A stretch of 49,740 bases of DNA from an uncultured Chloroflexales bacterium (GCA_937967405.1 CALCJV010000019.1:1-49740); one strand, 5' to 3'. Positions 33,585-42,647 are shown, counted from the first letter of the stretch. Made by a program: numbers and translations. Notes: generated by a model from the sequence alone, not told the origin.

Positions 33585-34709
33585 ATGACCCGCTTAGCCG
33601 ACTTGCCCAATCTGATTCGACCGGATATTGCCGATCTGGAAGCCTACACGCCAATCCTGCCACTGGATGTATTGGCTGAGCGGTTGCACCTGCCGGTTGA
33701 GTCGCTAGTCAAGCTCGATGCCAACGAGAACCCCTATGGCCCCGCCCCAACGGCATTGGCGGCACTGGCCAATGAAGCGCACTATGCAATCTACCCCGAC
33801 CCAGAACATACCGCCCTACGGCGGGCTTTGAGCGACTTCATCGGGCAGCCTATCGAGCGGATTCTGTGTGGGGCAGGGGCTGATGAGGTGATTGACCTGC
33901 TGCTACGGGTGGTGCTTCAGCCCGGCGATAGCGTGTTGGATTGCCCGCCGACGTTTGGCATGTACGCCTTCGATACGGCGATCAATGCGGGCAATCGCAT
34001 TGTTGTGCCGCGCCGCGCCGATTTCAGCCTCGATCTACCTGCGATTGGGCAAGCCGTAGCGACCCACCGCCCGAAGGTCCTGTTTATCGCCTCGCCCAAC
34101 AACCCCTCTGGCAATGCCACGCCACTGCCTGAGATTGTCCAGCTCTTGCACTTGCCCGTGCTGGTGGTGGTGGATCAGGCGTATATTGAGTTCACGGATC
34201 CAATGTATGATGCAACTGGCCTGCTAGGGCAGCATGAGAACCTTGTGGTGTTGCGAACCTTCAGCAAGTGGGCCGGCTTGGCCGGCTTGCGGATCGGCTA
34301 CGGCGTGATGCACGCGCAGCTTGCCACGCATCTATGGAAGATTAAGCAGCCCTACAACGTCAATCAAGCAGCGTTGGTAGCTGCGCTCGCGGCCCTGCAC
34401 GATAGTACGCACCTGCCGCAGAGCATCGCTGCCATCGTTGCCGAGCGCGAACGGCTGTTCACGGCCTTGCAGTCGCTCGGTTGGTTGCAGCCCTACCCCA
34501 CGCAAGCCAACTTTGTGCTGTGCCGCGTGACTGATGCGGCGGGCAAGCCTTCCCCTGCCCGCGCCGCGCAGACCTATGAGCACTTGCAGCAGCAGGGCAT
34601 TCTCGTGCGTTACTACCACAAGCCCGGCTTAAACGATTGCCTACGTATCAGTGTGGGCACACCTGCCCAGCACGAATGCTTGCTCGCGGCACTGCGAGCG
34701 ATGGGCTAG
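33585..34709 (+). CDS. hisC: Histidinol-phosphate aminotransferase
   Basis: PLP enzyme of histidine synthesis (imidazole-acetol phosphate + Glu to histidinol phosphate), 374 aa. It has KLDANENPYGP near the N-terminus, AGADEVIDLLLRVVLQPG, FIASPNNPSGNATPL, and the Schiff-base Lys in RTFSKWAGLAGLRIGYG. I prefer ATG 33585 (MTRLADLPN) with GGAG nine bases upstream. A GTG ten codons earlier is a less likely alternative. It is first in a run with a HisN-type phosphatase and hisB, so it is pathway-coherent. Histidinol dehydrogenase and the other his genes are not in the window. Confidence 0.95.
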   Translation: MTRLADLPNLIRPDIADLEAYTPILPLDVLAERLHLPVESLVKLDANENPYGPAPTALAALANEAHYAIYPDPEHTALRRALSDFIGQPIERILCGAGADEVIDLLLRVVLQPGDSVLDCPPTFGMYAFDTAINAGNRIVVPRRADFSLDLPAIGQAVATHRPKVLFIASPNNPSGNATPLPEIVQLLHLPVLVVVDQAYIEFTDPMYDATGLLGQHENLVVLRTFSKWAGLAGLRIGYGVMHAQLATHLWKIKQPYNVNQAALVAALAALHDSTHLPQSIAAIVAERERLFTALQSLGWLQPYPTQANFVLCRVTDAAGKPSPARAAQTYEHLQQQGILVRYYHKPGLNDCLRISVGTPAQHECLLAALRAMG

Positions 34710-34755
34710 TTCACCGCTAAAGATTGACATAAAACAAGATGCTGTAGCAAGGTGC

Positions 34756-34776
34756 GGCGGGCGTGTAATTCCCGCC
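34756..34776. repeat. GC-rich REP-like hairpin between hisC and hisN
   Basis: GGCGGG (34756-34761) and CCCGCC (34771-34776) flank a nine-base loop, with GTAG/CTAC outer pairing (34744-34747, 34778-34781). No U tract follows, so it is not a clear terminator. The GGGCGTGTAATTCCCGCCCCTAC form resembles interspersed palindromes; I could not confirm other copies in this window. Confidence 0.35.
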
Positions 34777-34825
34777 CCTACAATAAACACAGGGACGGTG
34801 TAGCAGGAGAGGATTGAACAGAGGC

Positions 34826-35605
34826 ATGCACGACACACTGCAAGAACTGTTGATATTCGCCCACCGCATCGCGTGGGAAGCGGGCAAGATTACCTTGCGC
34901 TATTTCCAGACGGGAGTGCAAGTGGATCAGAAGGCAGACGACTCGCCCGTAACGATTGCAGATCGGGAAACGGAGGCATTTATTCGCCAGATGATTATGG
35001 CCCACTACCCCACACATGGCATTCTTGGCGAGGAAGAGGGCGCAAGCACAAATAGCGATGCCACTTGGCGGTGGATTGTAGACCCGATAGATGGTACGCG
35101 GGCGTTTGTGCGTGGTGTGCCGTTCTACGGTGTGATGCTGGGGCTAGAGTATGACAATGAGCCAGTGCTGGGCGTAATCAACATGCCGGCCCTGAATGAG
35201 ATCACCTATGCCGCGCAGGGCTTGGGCTGCTATTGGAATGGCCGCCCGTGCCGTGTCTCCAGTGTGCCGCGCCTTGCTGCAGGGGTTTTGGCGGCCACTA
35301 CCGCCGATGATCGTTACCCGCGCACCGGCAAGCAGGCGGCCTTCGAGCGACTGGTGGGAGCGGCGGGGATGTTCCGCACATGGGGCGATTGTTATGGCTA
35401 TGTGCTGGTTGCGACCGGTCGGGTTGAAGCCACGCTCGACCCGATTGTGAGTGTGTGGGATGTTGCAGCGGCGGCTCCGATTGTGCGCGAGGCGGGCGGT
35501 ACATTCACCGATTGGCAGGGCACACCCACGATCCACCACAAAGAGGGCATTGCCACGAACGGCTTGGTGTATGATGAAGTGATGGCACTGGTGCGCGGCG
35601 CATGA
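34826..35605 (+). CDS. Histidinol-phosphatase, inositol-monophosphatase family (HisN-like)
   Basis: A 259-aa Mg-dependent phosphatase of the IMPase fold. [22 protein letters not shown] and [18 protein letters not shown] carry the metal ligands (Glu, DPIDGT, WD). Between hisC and hisB it almost certainly hydrolyses histidinol phosphate (HisN role). A different IMPase substrate is possible. The ATG at 34826 is not preceded by an optimal site. A TTG at 34814, directly after AGGAGAGG, is an alternative that would add four residues. Stop and hisB start overlap (ATGA). Confidence 0.88.
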   Translation: MHDTLQELLIFAHRIAWEAGKITLRYFQTGVQVDQKADDSPVTIADRETEAFIRQMIMAHYPTHGILGEEEGASTNSDATWRWIVDPIDGTRAFVRGVPFYGVMLGLEYDNEPVLGVINMPALNEITYAAQGLGCYWNGRPCRVSSVPRLAAGVLAATTADDRYPRTGKQAAFERLVGAAGMFRTWGDCYGYVLVATGRVEATLDPIVSVWDVAAAAPIVREAGGTFTDWQGTPTIHHKEGIATNGLVYDEVMALVRGA

Positions 35606-36204
35606 GCAACATTCTCGCCCGCACCGCTGAGATTACCCGCATGACAGGCGAAACCCAGATTCGCCTCACCCTCAATGTGGACGGGAGCGGGCATGCCCAA
35701 ATTGAGACAGGGATCGGCTTTCTCGATCATATGCTGACGCTCTGGGCCAAGCATGGGCTATTTGACCTGACGGTGACGGCGCAGGGCGATCTGCACATTG
35801 ACGAACACCACACCGCCGAAGATACCTGCATCTGCTTGGGGCGTGCGCTCGATCAGGCACTGGGCGAGCGGCGCGGAATTGTGCGTACCGCACACAGCTA
35901 CGTCCCGATGGACGAGGCTCTTGCACGGGTGGCTGTGGATTTGGGCGGGCGGGCATATTGTGTAGTCCACGCCGAGTTCCGTACCCCGCGGGTAGGCCAG
36001 CTGGGGACAGACCTTGTGCCGCACTTATTCGAAAGCATTGCCGCCCATGGTCGGATGAACATCCACGCCCATGTGTTGGATGGGCACAACGATCACCATA
36101 AGATCGAAGCCCTGTTCAAAGCCTTTGGGCGGGCACTGGACATCGCCACGCGCTACGATCCGCGCCTTGCCAATGCGGTGCCGAGTACCAAAGGCGTGCT
36201 GTAA
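35602..36204 (+). CDS. hisB: Imidazoleglycerol-phosphate dehydratase
   Basis: IGPD, 200 aa, monofunctional length. It dehydrates imidazole glycerol phosphate to imidazole acetol phosphate, the substrate of HisC. Metal motifs [23 protein letters not shown] and [19 protein letters not shown] are intact (the bis-His Mn clusters). The ATG overlaps the stop of the phosphatase gene by four bases, so the two are coupled. It ends 18 bases before the convergent 211-aa gene. Confidence 0.97.
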   Translation: MSNILARTAEITRMTGETQIRLTLNVDGSGHAQIETGIGFLDHMLTLWAKHGLFDLTVTAQGDLHIDEHHTAEDTCICLGRALDQALGERRGIVRTAHSYVPMDEALARVAVDLGGRAYCVVHAEFRTPRVGQLGTDLVPHLFESIAAHGRMNIHAHVLDGHNDHHKIEALFKAFGRALDIATRYDPRLANAVPSTKGVL

Positions 36205-36222
36205 CGCTCTGTGCGGCGCGGG

Positions 36223-36858
36223 CTAATCATCCCTAGCAGCAACAAGCATCTGCTGCAACTGTACTAGCTCAGCATGCTCAGGCTGTGCCAGCAGTGGCTC
36301 GAGCAGGGTGCTCGTGTCGTGCAGGGCATGCTGGTAGGCTTCTTCAACTACCCGCTGGCTTAGCACGGCCTCGCGCCACTCTTGCCGATACTCCTGCGCC
36401 ACCCGAATCGCTTGGTCAAGGCGCACACACACATCGTCGAGGGCGATAACCATACTTTGATCTACAGGGCACGGGCTACTCAGGCGTAGCGCAGCACGGG
36501 TGCGTTGCAGCGTGTGTAGCACATCCACTGAGCTACCCACGCAGGGGTGTGGTGCAATTGCCTGCACCTGCGCCGAGTCATCGCCGTATTGGGTGATGAG
36601 CAGCTGCTGAATCTGATTGTAGAGTCGTTGTCCAGCAACTTCCCACTGCCAACGTACCGTTGTTGCCCGATGCCACATCTGCATCGCGGCTTCGCAGGTC
36701 TGCTGATACTCTTCAAGCGAGGTGTGGATTTCGTAGTGCTGCTGGAGCGCACGCGAAATCTCGGGCCCACCACGCCGCCTCTCCAGCATTGCAATGATGC
36801 GCTGTGAATTGGCGAGGATGCCTGCGTCTTGGATTGGGACACTGAATGTCTGGGTCAA
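36223..36858 (-). CDS. Helical protein of unknown function
   Basis: A 211-aa protein rich in Gln, Glu, Leu and Arg; nearly all of it should be alpha-helical (for example residues 34-90 and 135-175), with coiled-coil character. No membrane span, signal peptide or known motif is seen. It uses a TTG start (36858) supported by AAGGAAG eight bases upstream. The next Met is 23 residues in and lacks a site. It is on the minus strand, convergent with hisB and separate from the TolB-like gene upstream. Function unknown. Confidence 0.7.
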   Translation of the reverse strand: MTQTFSVPIQDAGILANSQRIIAMLERRRGGPEISRALQQHYEIHTSLEEYQQTCEAAMQMWHRATTVRWQWEVAGQRLYNQIQQLLITQYGDDSAQVQAIAPHPCVGSSVDVLHTLQRTRAALRLSSPCPVDQSMVIALDDVCVRLDQAIRVAQEYRQEWREAVLSQRVVEEAYQHALHDTSTLLEPLLAQPEHAELVQLQQMLVAARDD

Positions 36859-37097
36859 GGTAGTGCTTCCTTAACTATATGAGGTTTCATAGATGGGTTG
36901 CTGATCGAGCTTCCCAATGGTATCTCTACTATTACTATATCCTTTACAAGGCGAACCTGTCTATAGTACCTTGCGGTCACTTCTTTCATGGGTCTAGTGG
37001 AGTGGGCCTGTAGGACACCTGCCGGTGGAGTTCAGCATACAGGAGCCGTGGCAGCGATACAGCTTAGATACACCGGCTCTGTTCACCGAGCAGCAGG

Positions 37098-38036
37098 CTA
37101 CCACGCCCAGTGCGGGGTGAAGTCGCCTGCTGGATTACTCAGATCGGTTAGGCGCGTAAGCGCACTGCCGTCGCGGTTGATGCGATAAATTTTGGTACTC
37201 CGATCAGGCTCACGCTGGCTGTAGAACACGAGCTGCTGTCCATCCGGCGACCACGCCGGTTCAAACACTGCGGCAGTGCCATCGCTGATGCGCTGCAAGC
37301 CGGAGCCGTCAGCCTGTACAATCGCTAGATCGCGCATACCGTGCTGCTCAATTGTCAAGGCGAACTCAGTCCCATCGGGCGACCACGCCGGAGCCGCAAG
37401 GCTGAAATCATCGCCGCCGAGCACCCGCACCGGCGCGGCAGCATCTTCGCCTTGTACCGCTAGCGCATCGAGCACAACCCGCACCGTGTATAGGGCGGGT
37501 AAGCCTTCCCGATCCGAAATGAAGGCGATCTGCGTGCCATCCGGTGACCACGTGGGGGCGGTATCGTTGGCGGGGTGTTCGATAAGGGGGAACACGAGAT
37601 CGCCATCGGCTTGGATCACGTAGAGGTCAGGGTTGCCGCTCCGATCCGACACAAACACGATCCAGTTGCCATCCGGCGACCACGCGGGGTAGATGTCTTC
37701 GCTCAGGCTCTGGGTCACATTGGTCTGCTTGGAGCCATCGGCCTGCATCACCCAAATATCATTCGAACCAGCGCGGTTGGAGATGAACGCGATCCGTGTG
37801 CGGTCTGGCGACCAGACGGGGTAGCTATCATCGCCTGCGTGCTGGGTCAGGCGTTCCTGCACCGTGCCGTCGGGGTTCATCCGGTAAATATCGTTGTTGA
37901 AGTTGCGCCCACTGGCGAAGGCAATCTTGCCGCCGGAGGGGATTGGCGCAGGGGGTGGCACAAGCAGGCCACACGCCCCTACGAGCACCCCAACTCCTAC
38001 GAGCAGTACAATGAGCAGCGTTCGGCTAAGGTTCAT
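37098..38036 (-). CDS. TolB-like six-bladed propeller lipoprotein
   Basis: A 312-aa secreted protein with a type II signal peptide and lipobox LVGAC (Cys near 22). The mature part repeats a TolB/PD40 motif, WSPDG(T/N)(Q/W)IAF or similar, five times, with a closing HWAW at the end. That fits six blades. Such propellers bind proteins at the outer face of the membrane. Its ATG overlaps the SppA stop by one base (TAATG), so the two are made together. It lacks the rest of a Tol-Pal cluster. An envelope-associated scaffold near a protease is the best inference. Confidence 0.87.
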   Translation of the reverse strand: MNLSRTLLIVLLVGVGVLVGACGLLVPPPAPIPSGGKIAFASGRNFNNDIYRMNPDGTVQERLTQHAGDDSYPVWSPDRTRIAFISNRAGSNDIWVMQADGSKQTNVTQSLSEDIYPAWSPDGNWIVFVSDRSGNPDLYVIQADGDLVFPLIEHPANDTAPTWSPDGTQIAFISDREGLPALYTVRVVLDALAVQGEDAAAPVRVLGGDDFSLAAPAWSPDGTEFALTIEQHGMRDLAIVQADGSGLQRISDGTAAVFEPAWSPDGQQLVFYSQREPDRSTKIYRINRDGSALTRLTDLSNPAGDFTPHWAW

Positions 38037-39112
38037 TAGGGAACCATCCGATACTCTAGCAGCGGCGTTTGCGGTTGGGTCAATTGGCGCAAGCCGAGCG
38101 GATCGGGCGGCTGCTGCATCTGGATCAGGCTACCTTGGAGCAGCGAGAGCAGCGAGGGCGTTCTGCTATAGCGTACTACCAGCGCATCATCCGGCAATCC
38201 GGCGCGGGTTTTGGCTTCGGCAATCGCATCATCGCGGTTGCCCAATGCATCCACCAAGCCAAGCTGCTGCGCTTGCAGGCCCGTGTAGATGCGCCCATCG
38301 GCAAGCTCTAGCACGCGGTCACGCGGCAGGTTGCGTCCAGCGACAATCACATCCACAAAACCAGCATAGGCTTGGTCTACGATGGCTTGGAGCACATCCC
38401 GTTCTTCATCGGAGAGCGGGCGGGCTGGGGAGCCAATATCTTTTAACTCACCGCTCTTGAAGACCAACTGCTGCAAGCCGATCTTTTCAAGCGTCTCTTC
38501 GTAGTTGAGCAGCGAGATGATTACGCCCAAGCTGCCCGTGAAGGTATCTGGGTTGGCGTAGATCTGCTCGGCGGCAGTGGCAATGTAGTAGCCGCCACTC
38601 GCAGCAACCGTGCCCATCGAGGCAATCAGGGGCTTGCCCGTCTCCCGGAACTGCATCAGCGCGGCGTGGATTTCATTGCTGGCCACCACCCCGCCGCCCG
38701 GACTGTTGATGCGGAGCACAACCGCCCGCACGCGGGGGTCATTGGCGGCTTGCTGAATCTGCTGGATGTACTGTTCGGTGGTTAGTTGCTGCCCGCTGAA
38801 GTCGGGGGTTTCGATGCCGATTGCACCGTTCACCTCAATCACCACAACGCGCTCGCTGCCCCTGCCAGCGATGACCTGTTCTTCCCAACGTGGCGCAGCT
38901 GAGGCAAGCCCGCTGCCAGAGCCACCCGCCGCTAGGGCTACAAAGAAAAAGCCGAGTGGTAGCAGTGCACACAGCAGCAGCGCACCAGCCAGCCCCAACA
39001 AGACCCAGAGGCCAGTATTGTTTTTCTTGGGGGCCGGTGGTGCAGGCGGCGGCGATGCGTAGGGCGGCATGGGCGGCGGAGTGCGTGGGGGTTGTTGTTC
39101 GTGTTGTTCCAT
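38036..39112 (-). CDS. sppA: Signal peptide peptidase SppA (S49 protease)
   Basis: A 358-aa membrane serine protease that digests leftover signal peptides. A Pro-rich cytoplasmic N-terminus (residues 1-30) precedes KKNNTG and one membrane span (about 33-62). The catalytic Ser is in ASMGTVAASGGYYIA, and the general-base Lys is in VFKSGELKDIGSPARP, as in single-domain SppA of Gram-positive type. GAGG lies eight bases before the ATG. The N-terminal anchor resembles that of the WD40 protein at 5832. It is coupled to a TolB-like lipoprotein. Confidence 0.93.
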   Translation of the reverse strand: MEQHEQQPPRTPPPMPPYASPPPAPPAPKKNNTGLWVLLGLAGALLLCALLPLGFFFVALAAGGSGSGLASAAPRWEEQVIAGRGSERVVVIEVNGAIGIETPDFSGQQLTTEQYIQQIQQAANDPRVRAVVLRINSPGGGVVASNEIHAALMQFRETGKPLIASMGTVAASGGYYIATAAEQIYANPDTFTGSLGVIISLLNYEETLEKIGLQQLVFKSGELKDIGSPARPLSDEERDVLQAIVDQAYAGFVDVIVAGRNLPRDRVLELADGRIYTGLQAQQLGLVDALGNRDDAIAEAKTRAGLPDDALVVRYSRTPSLLSLLQGSLIQMQQPPDPLGLRQLTQPQTPLLEYRMVP

Positions 39113-39177
39113 AATCTATTCCTCGTCGTCTTGATCATTCATCGTTATTGATAACACGTGTTTATATGATAGCACGG

Positions 39178-39204
39178 TTCGCCCGCTTCGCCCGCTTCGC
39201 CCGT
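39178..39204. repeat. Three tandem copies of a 9-bp repeat
   Basis: TTCGCCCGC occurs twice and TTCGCCCGT once, head to tail, between purB and sppA. Just to the left, AACACGTGTT (39153-39162) is a perfect 10-bp palindrome in the sppA upstream region. No known function. Confidence 0.7.
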
Positions 39205-39231
39205 TGGTGCGGCCAGCTTAACTCCTGCCGA

Positions 39232-40623
39232 CTAGAAATGGGTCACACGAGTGCGTGCATGCACTAGTTCGGCAGCTTTGCCAATGTAGCCCGCCGGAGT
39301 CAGGGCGAGCAGTTCAGCTTGCACGGCTGGCTCTAGCGCAAGGCTCTCGATAAAGGCGTGAATGTCGGCGAGCGTCAGGCTGCGCCCGCGTGTCAACGCT
39401 TTCAGAGCCTCGTAGGGCTGCGGGTAGCCCACCCGCCGCAGGATTGTTTGGATTGCTTCGGCAAGCACTTCGGGGTGCGCGGCAAGCTCGGCTGCGAGGC
39501 GATCATGGTTCACGGCAACCTTGCGAAGCCCGCGCAGCACCCGCTGATAGGCGAGCAGGCTGTGTCCAAAACTCACGCCGATGTTGCGAAGGACTGTGCT
39601 ATCGGACAGATCGCGCTGCAAACGCGAGATCGGTAGCTTGCGGCTGAAGAATTCGAGCAACGCATTGGCTAATCCTAGATTGCCCTCTGCATTCTCGAAA
39701 TCAATCGGGTTGACTTTGTGCGGCATCGTAGATGAGCCAACCTCATCGGCCTGTGCGGCCTGCACCAAATAGCCATCGCTAATGTAGCGCCAATAGTCTT
39801 GACACAGATCAATCAGGATCGTATTCAGCCGCTTGAGCGTATCGCACAGCTGCGCCAGCGTATCGTGTGGCTCGATCTGGGTGGTGAGCAGGACTGGCTC
39901 CAGATCAAGCGCACGGATGAAGGCCCGGCTGAAGCTCATCCAATCTACATCGGGATAGGCGGCAACGTGGGCACTGTAGGTTCCGGTTGCGCCATTTAGC
40001 TTGCCCGTCAGCCGCAGGGCGGTTAAATCATCGAGGCTGCGCTTAAGGCGGTCTGCAAAGACAGCAACCTCTTTGCCAAAGGTGGTGGGTGTCGCCGCTT
40101 GGCCATGCGTGCGGGCCAGCATCGCGGTGGCGGCTTCCTGTTCGGCGATCTCGCGCAGGGTGTTGTGCAACTCGCTGAGGATCGGCAGGATTACCTGATC
40201 GCGGGCTTCGCGCAGCAGCAGCGCATAGGCGAGATTATTCACATCTTCAGAGGTGAGCGCAAAATGGACGGCTTCTTGCCACGCCGCTAGCCCCTGCGCG
40301 ACAAGCTGTTCGCGCAACCAATACTCCACTGCCTTGACATCGTGGTTTACGCGCTGATCCCATGCGGCTATCGCGGCTGCATCAGCATCACTGAATTGGC
40401 GATAGCGTTGGCGGAGTTCGCCCTGCTGTTGGGGGGTCAGGCTTGCCACGAATGGTATACTAGGAGTACGGGCGAGAAAGATGAGGTACTCAATTTCTAC
40501 CCACGCACGGTAGCGAAACAGGGCCGCTTCGCTGAAGAAGCTGGCAAGGCTAGCAATGTCCTTGCGATAGCGACCATCGAGCGGCGATAGCGCGGCAAGG
40601 GTCGGGTCAAAGGCGGTGATCAC
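39232..40623 (-). CDS. purB: Adenylosuccinate lyase
   Basis: A 463-aa fumarase/aspartase-superfamily enzyme. It cleaves SAICAR and adenylosuccinate in purine synthesis. It has LAALSPLDGRYRKDIASL near the N-terminus and the signature GSSTMPHKVNPIDFENAEG, with TSEDVNNLAYAL and RTHGQAATPTTFGKE holding active-site residues. This is the LSPLDGRY subtype. The open frame runs another 48 codons upstream. I choose GTG 40623 (VITAFDPTLAALSP) with GAGG eight bases before, which matches the family length. Confidence 0.93.
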   Translation of the reverse strand: MITAFDPTLAALSPLDGRYRKDIASLASFFSEAALFRYRAWVEIEYLIFLARTPSIPFVASLTPQQQGELRQRYRQFSDADAAAIAAWDQRVNHDVKAVEYWLREQLVAQGLAAWQEAVHFALTSEDVNNLAYALLLREARDQVILPILSELHNTLREIAEQEAATAMLARTHGQAATPTTFGKEVAVFADRLKRSLDDLTALRLTGKLNGATGTYSAHVAAYPDVDWMSFSRAFIRALDLEPVLLTTQIEPHDTLAQLCDTLKRLNTILIDLCQDYWRYISDGYLVQAAQADEVGSSTMPHKVNPIDFENAEGNLGLANALLEFFSRKLPISRLQRDLSDSTVLRNIGVSFGHSLLAYQRVLRGLRKVAVNHDRLAAELAAHPEVLAEAIQTILRRVGYPQPYEALKALTRGRSLTLADIHAFIESLALEPAVQAELLALTPAGYIGKAAELVHARTRVTHF

Positions 40624-40692
40624 AGTAGCAACCTCGTGTTGTGTATAGTCCTGTTCGGCTTGGGCTGGCGCGGATCGCCTGTGCCTGCACGG

Positions 40693-40698
40693 ATTATA
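40693..40698 (-). promoter_or_regulatory. -10 element of purB
   Basis: TATAAT on the minus strand, about 70 bases before the GTG of purB. No good -35 is seen. With the plus-strand promoter at 40797 it makes the 312-base stretch 40624-40935 a divergent regulatory region with no gene. Confidence 0.4.
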
Positions 40699-40796
40699 CG
40701 TGATTTTGCGCGGTGGCGGGTGCAGCTCCTGCCGCGTCAGTCGTGCAGCGGGCTGATCTTTGTGCAATTTGTCACCTAAGATGGTGGCTAAAAGGC

Positions 40797-40825
40797 TTGT
40801 TTATCGCCTTGTTGTATGTTAAGAT
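40797..40825 (+). promoter_or_regulatory. Promoter of the aminotransferase gene
   Basis: TTGTTT (40797-40802), 17-base spacer, TAAGAT (40820-40825), with an extended -10 TG at 40817-40818. It lies 110 bases before the ATG at 40936. Confidence 0.5.
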
Positions 40826-40935
40826 GCGAAGAATTGGATAAGTGATCTAAGTTTAAGTGGGCTGATCTGGGTGAAGCCTACAATGAGCGTGCCACAGATC
40901 GGCTAAGCGGGGCGTTACCGCTGCAAGGAGTACAC

Positions 40936-42168
40936 ATGCCAACTGATCGTGTTTCGAGTCGTGTTCGCAACATGCCGCCTTCCGGCATTCGTCGGTTTTT
41001 TGACATTGCTGCGACGATGGAGGATGTCATTTCGCTGAGCGTGGGAGAGCCGGATTTTATGACCCCGCAGCACATTCGGGATGCTGCCCACCACGCTATC
41101 GAGATTTCAAACGCCTACACCTCGAACTCTGGGCTGATCGAACTGCGCGAAGCAATTGCCGAGCATCTCTACCGCCTGTATGGGGTGGCCTACAATGCGG
41201 ATACCGAGCTGATGATCACGGCGGGCGTGAGCGAGGGCTTGCAATCGGCGGCACTGGCTCTGTTCGATCCGGGCGACGAAGTGATTATGACTGATCCGGG
41301 CTATGTTGCTTATTCGGGCAGCATCATGATCGCCAACGCCACGCCGATCTGTGTACCCACCTACGCCGCGAATGCCTTCCAAGTTACTGCTGCTGACATT
41401 GAGGCCCATATCACCCCGCGAACGCGGGCGATCTTGCTGGGTTATCCGAGCAACCCGACGGGTGCGGTGATGAGCCGTGAACGGTTGCTGGAGATTGCCG
41501 CAGTGGTTGAGCGACACAATCTGGTGGTGATTTCGGATGAAATCTATGATCGGCTGGTGTATGGTACAGAACACGTCTGCTTCGCTAGCCTGCCGGGTAT
41601 GCGTGAGCGCACCGTGCTGATGGGTGGCTTCTCCAAAGCCTATGCGATGACGGGCTGGCGGCTGGGCTGGCTGGCTGCTCCGCGTGACTTGACCGAAGCC
41701 GCCGGGAAGATTCACCAATACGGCATGCTCTCCGCACCGACGATGAGCCAGCACGCCGCGCTGCAAGCGATCCGGCACGGCGAGGGCGATGTGCAGCATA
41801 TGGTGGCTGAGTATGATCGCCGCCGCCGCTACATCGTGGATCGCTTCAATCAGATGGGCTTGACCACCGTTGAGCCACAGGGCGCGTTTTTTGCCTTCCC
41901 CTACATTGGGCATCTCGGCATGAGCAGCGATATGTTTGCTGAGCGGGTGCTGCAAGAAGCCCACGTGGCCATCATTCCGGGCAGTGCCTTTGGAGCGCAT
42001 GGCGAGGGCTTTGTGCGCGTGTGTTATGCCACCTCATTAGATCGCATCGAAGCCGCCCTTGATCGGATTGAAGGCTTTTTGCAGCACAATGATCTGCTGC
42101 GCCATGCTGAACCCATCCTTGCAGGAGCAGAACTGAATGGCTGGAACGCCGGACAATACGCCGCTTGA
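40936..42168 (+). CDS. Class I/II PLP aminotransferase
   Basis: A 410-aa fold-type I aminotransferase close to aspartate aminotransferases. It has VGEPDFMTPQHIRDAA, LGYPSNPTGAVMSR, ISDEIYDRLVYG and the Schiff-base Lys in MGGFSKAYAMTGWRLGW. The specific amino donor cannot be read; aspartate or an aromatic/alanine-type PatA-like enzyme are all possible. AAGGAG precedes the ATG. The last 32 bases overlap the next gene, so the two are coupled. Confidence 0.9.
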   Translation: MPTDRVSSRVRNMPPSGIRRFFDIAATMEDVISLSVGEPDFMTPQHIRDAAHHAIEISNAYTSNSGLIELREAIAEHLYRLYGVAYNADTELMITAGVSEGLQSAALALFDPGDEVIMTDPGYVAYSGSIMIANATPICVPTYAANAFQVTAADIEAHITPRTRAILLGYPSNPTGAVMSRERLLEIAAVVERHNLVVISDEIYDRLVYGTEHVCFASLPGMRERTVLMGGFSKAYAMTGWRLGWLAAPRDLTEAAGKIHQYGMLSAPTMSQHAALQAIRHGEGDVQHMVAEYDRRRRYIVDRFNQMGLTTVEPQGAFFAFPYIGHLGMSSDMFAERVLQEAHVAIIPGSAFGAHGEGFVRVCYATSLDRIEAALDRIEGFLQHNDLLRHAEPILAGAELNGWNAGQYAA

Positions 42169-42562
42169 TCCTGCGGCAGAAGCCTCTCCGTCGGCTGCGG
42201 CAACGTCGCCCACCACCTCTGACCCATTGCTAGACCCACCCTCTGCGGCAACGTCGCCGGAGATGGTGCGCTGTGCGCTTACAGGCGAACTGATCCGCGC
42301 TGATGAGGCCTATTGGGCCCCACCCCTGATTACCTTTGAGATGCTGATTGGCACGATCTTTAAGACGCTCTTTACAGCTCCAAACAATCTTAAGACGATC
42401 CTCTTCAGCGTAGACGATGATGTGCCCTACGCACCGCACGTGCGCAAAGAACTCGCCAAACGGCGCACCCGTGAACAACTCAAGCTGCTCGCGTTGTTGC
42501 TCGTGATCCTCGCGGTGATGATCGGCATCCTGATCCTCGTGAGCGGGAACGTCACCCTCTAG
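42137..42562 (+). CDS. Tail-anchored membrane protein overlapping the aminotransferase
   Basis: A 141-aa protein of unknown family. The N-terminus (1-42) is Pro/Ala/Ser-rich and disordered. A compact core follows (VRCALTGELIRADEAYWAPP, about 43-65). One membrane span (about 117-136, LKLLALLLVILAVMIGILIL) is at the very end, so it is tail-anchored with the core in the cytoplasm. AGGAG is nine bases upstream of the ATG, inside the aminotransferase gene, making the 32-base overlap plausible. A link to the aminotransferase or to dnaX downstream is not evident. Confidence 0.75.
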   Translation: MAGTPDNTPLDPAAEASPSAAATSPTTSDPLLDPPSAATSPEMVRCALTGELIRADEAYWAPPLITFEMLIGTIFKTLFTAPNNLKTILFSVDDDVPYAPHVRKELAKRRTREQLKLLALLLVILAVMIGILILVSGNVTL

Positions 42563-42618
42563 CCGTGCTGCCTTTGGCGGAGGGTGGTAGGATCGGGCCA
42601 CGCACCGCGTCGGCTAGG

Positions 42619-42647
42619 TTGCGGCGGGGACGTAGACCGCGTATAAT
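42619..42647 (+). promoter_or_regulatory. Promoter of the dnaX operon
   Basis: TTGCGG (42619-42624), 17-base spacer, TATAAT (42642-42647); the transcript would start about 30 bases before dnaX ATG 42684. It fits a sigma70-type promoter. Confidence 0.6.

Noticed and set aside
41107-42000. A 297-aa open frame antisense to the aminotransferase
   Set aside because: Its composition follows from the opposite strand, and it has no start signal or recognisable motif.
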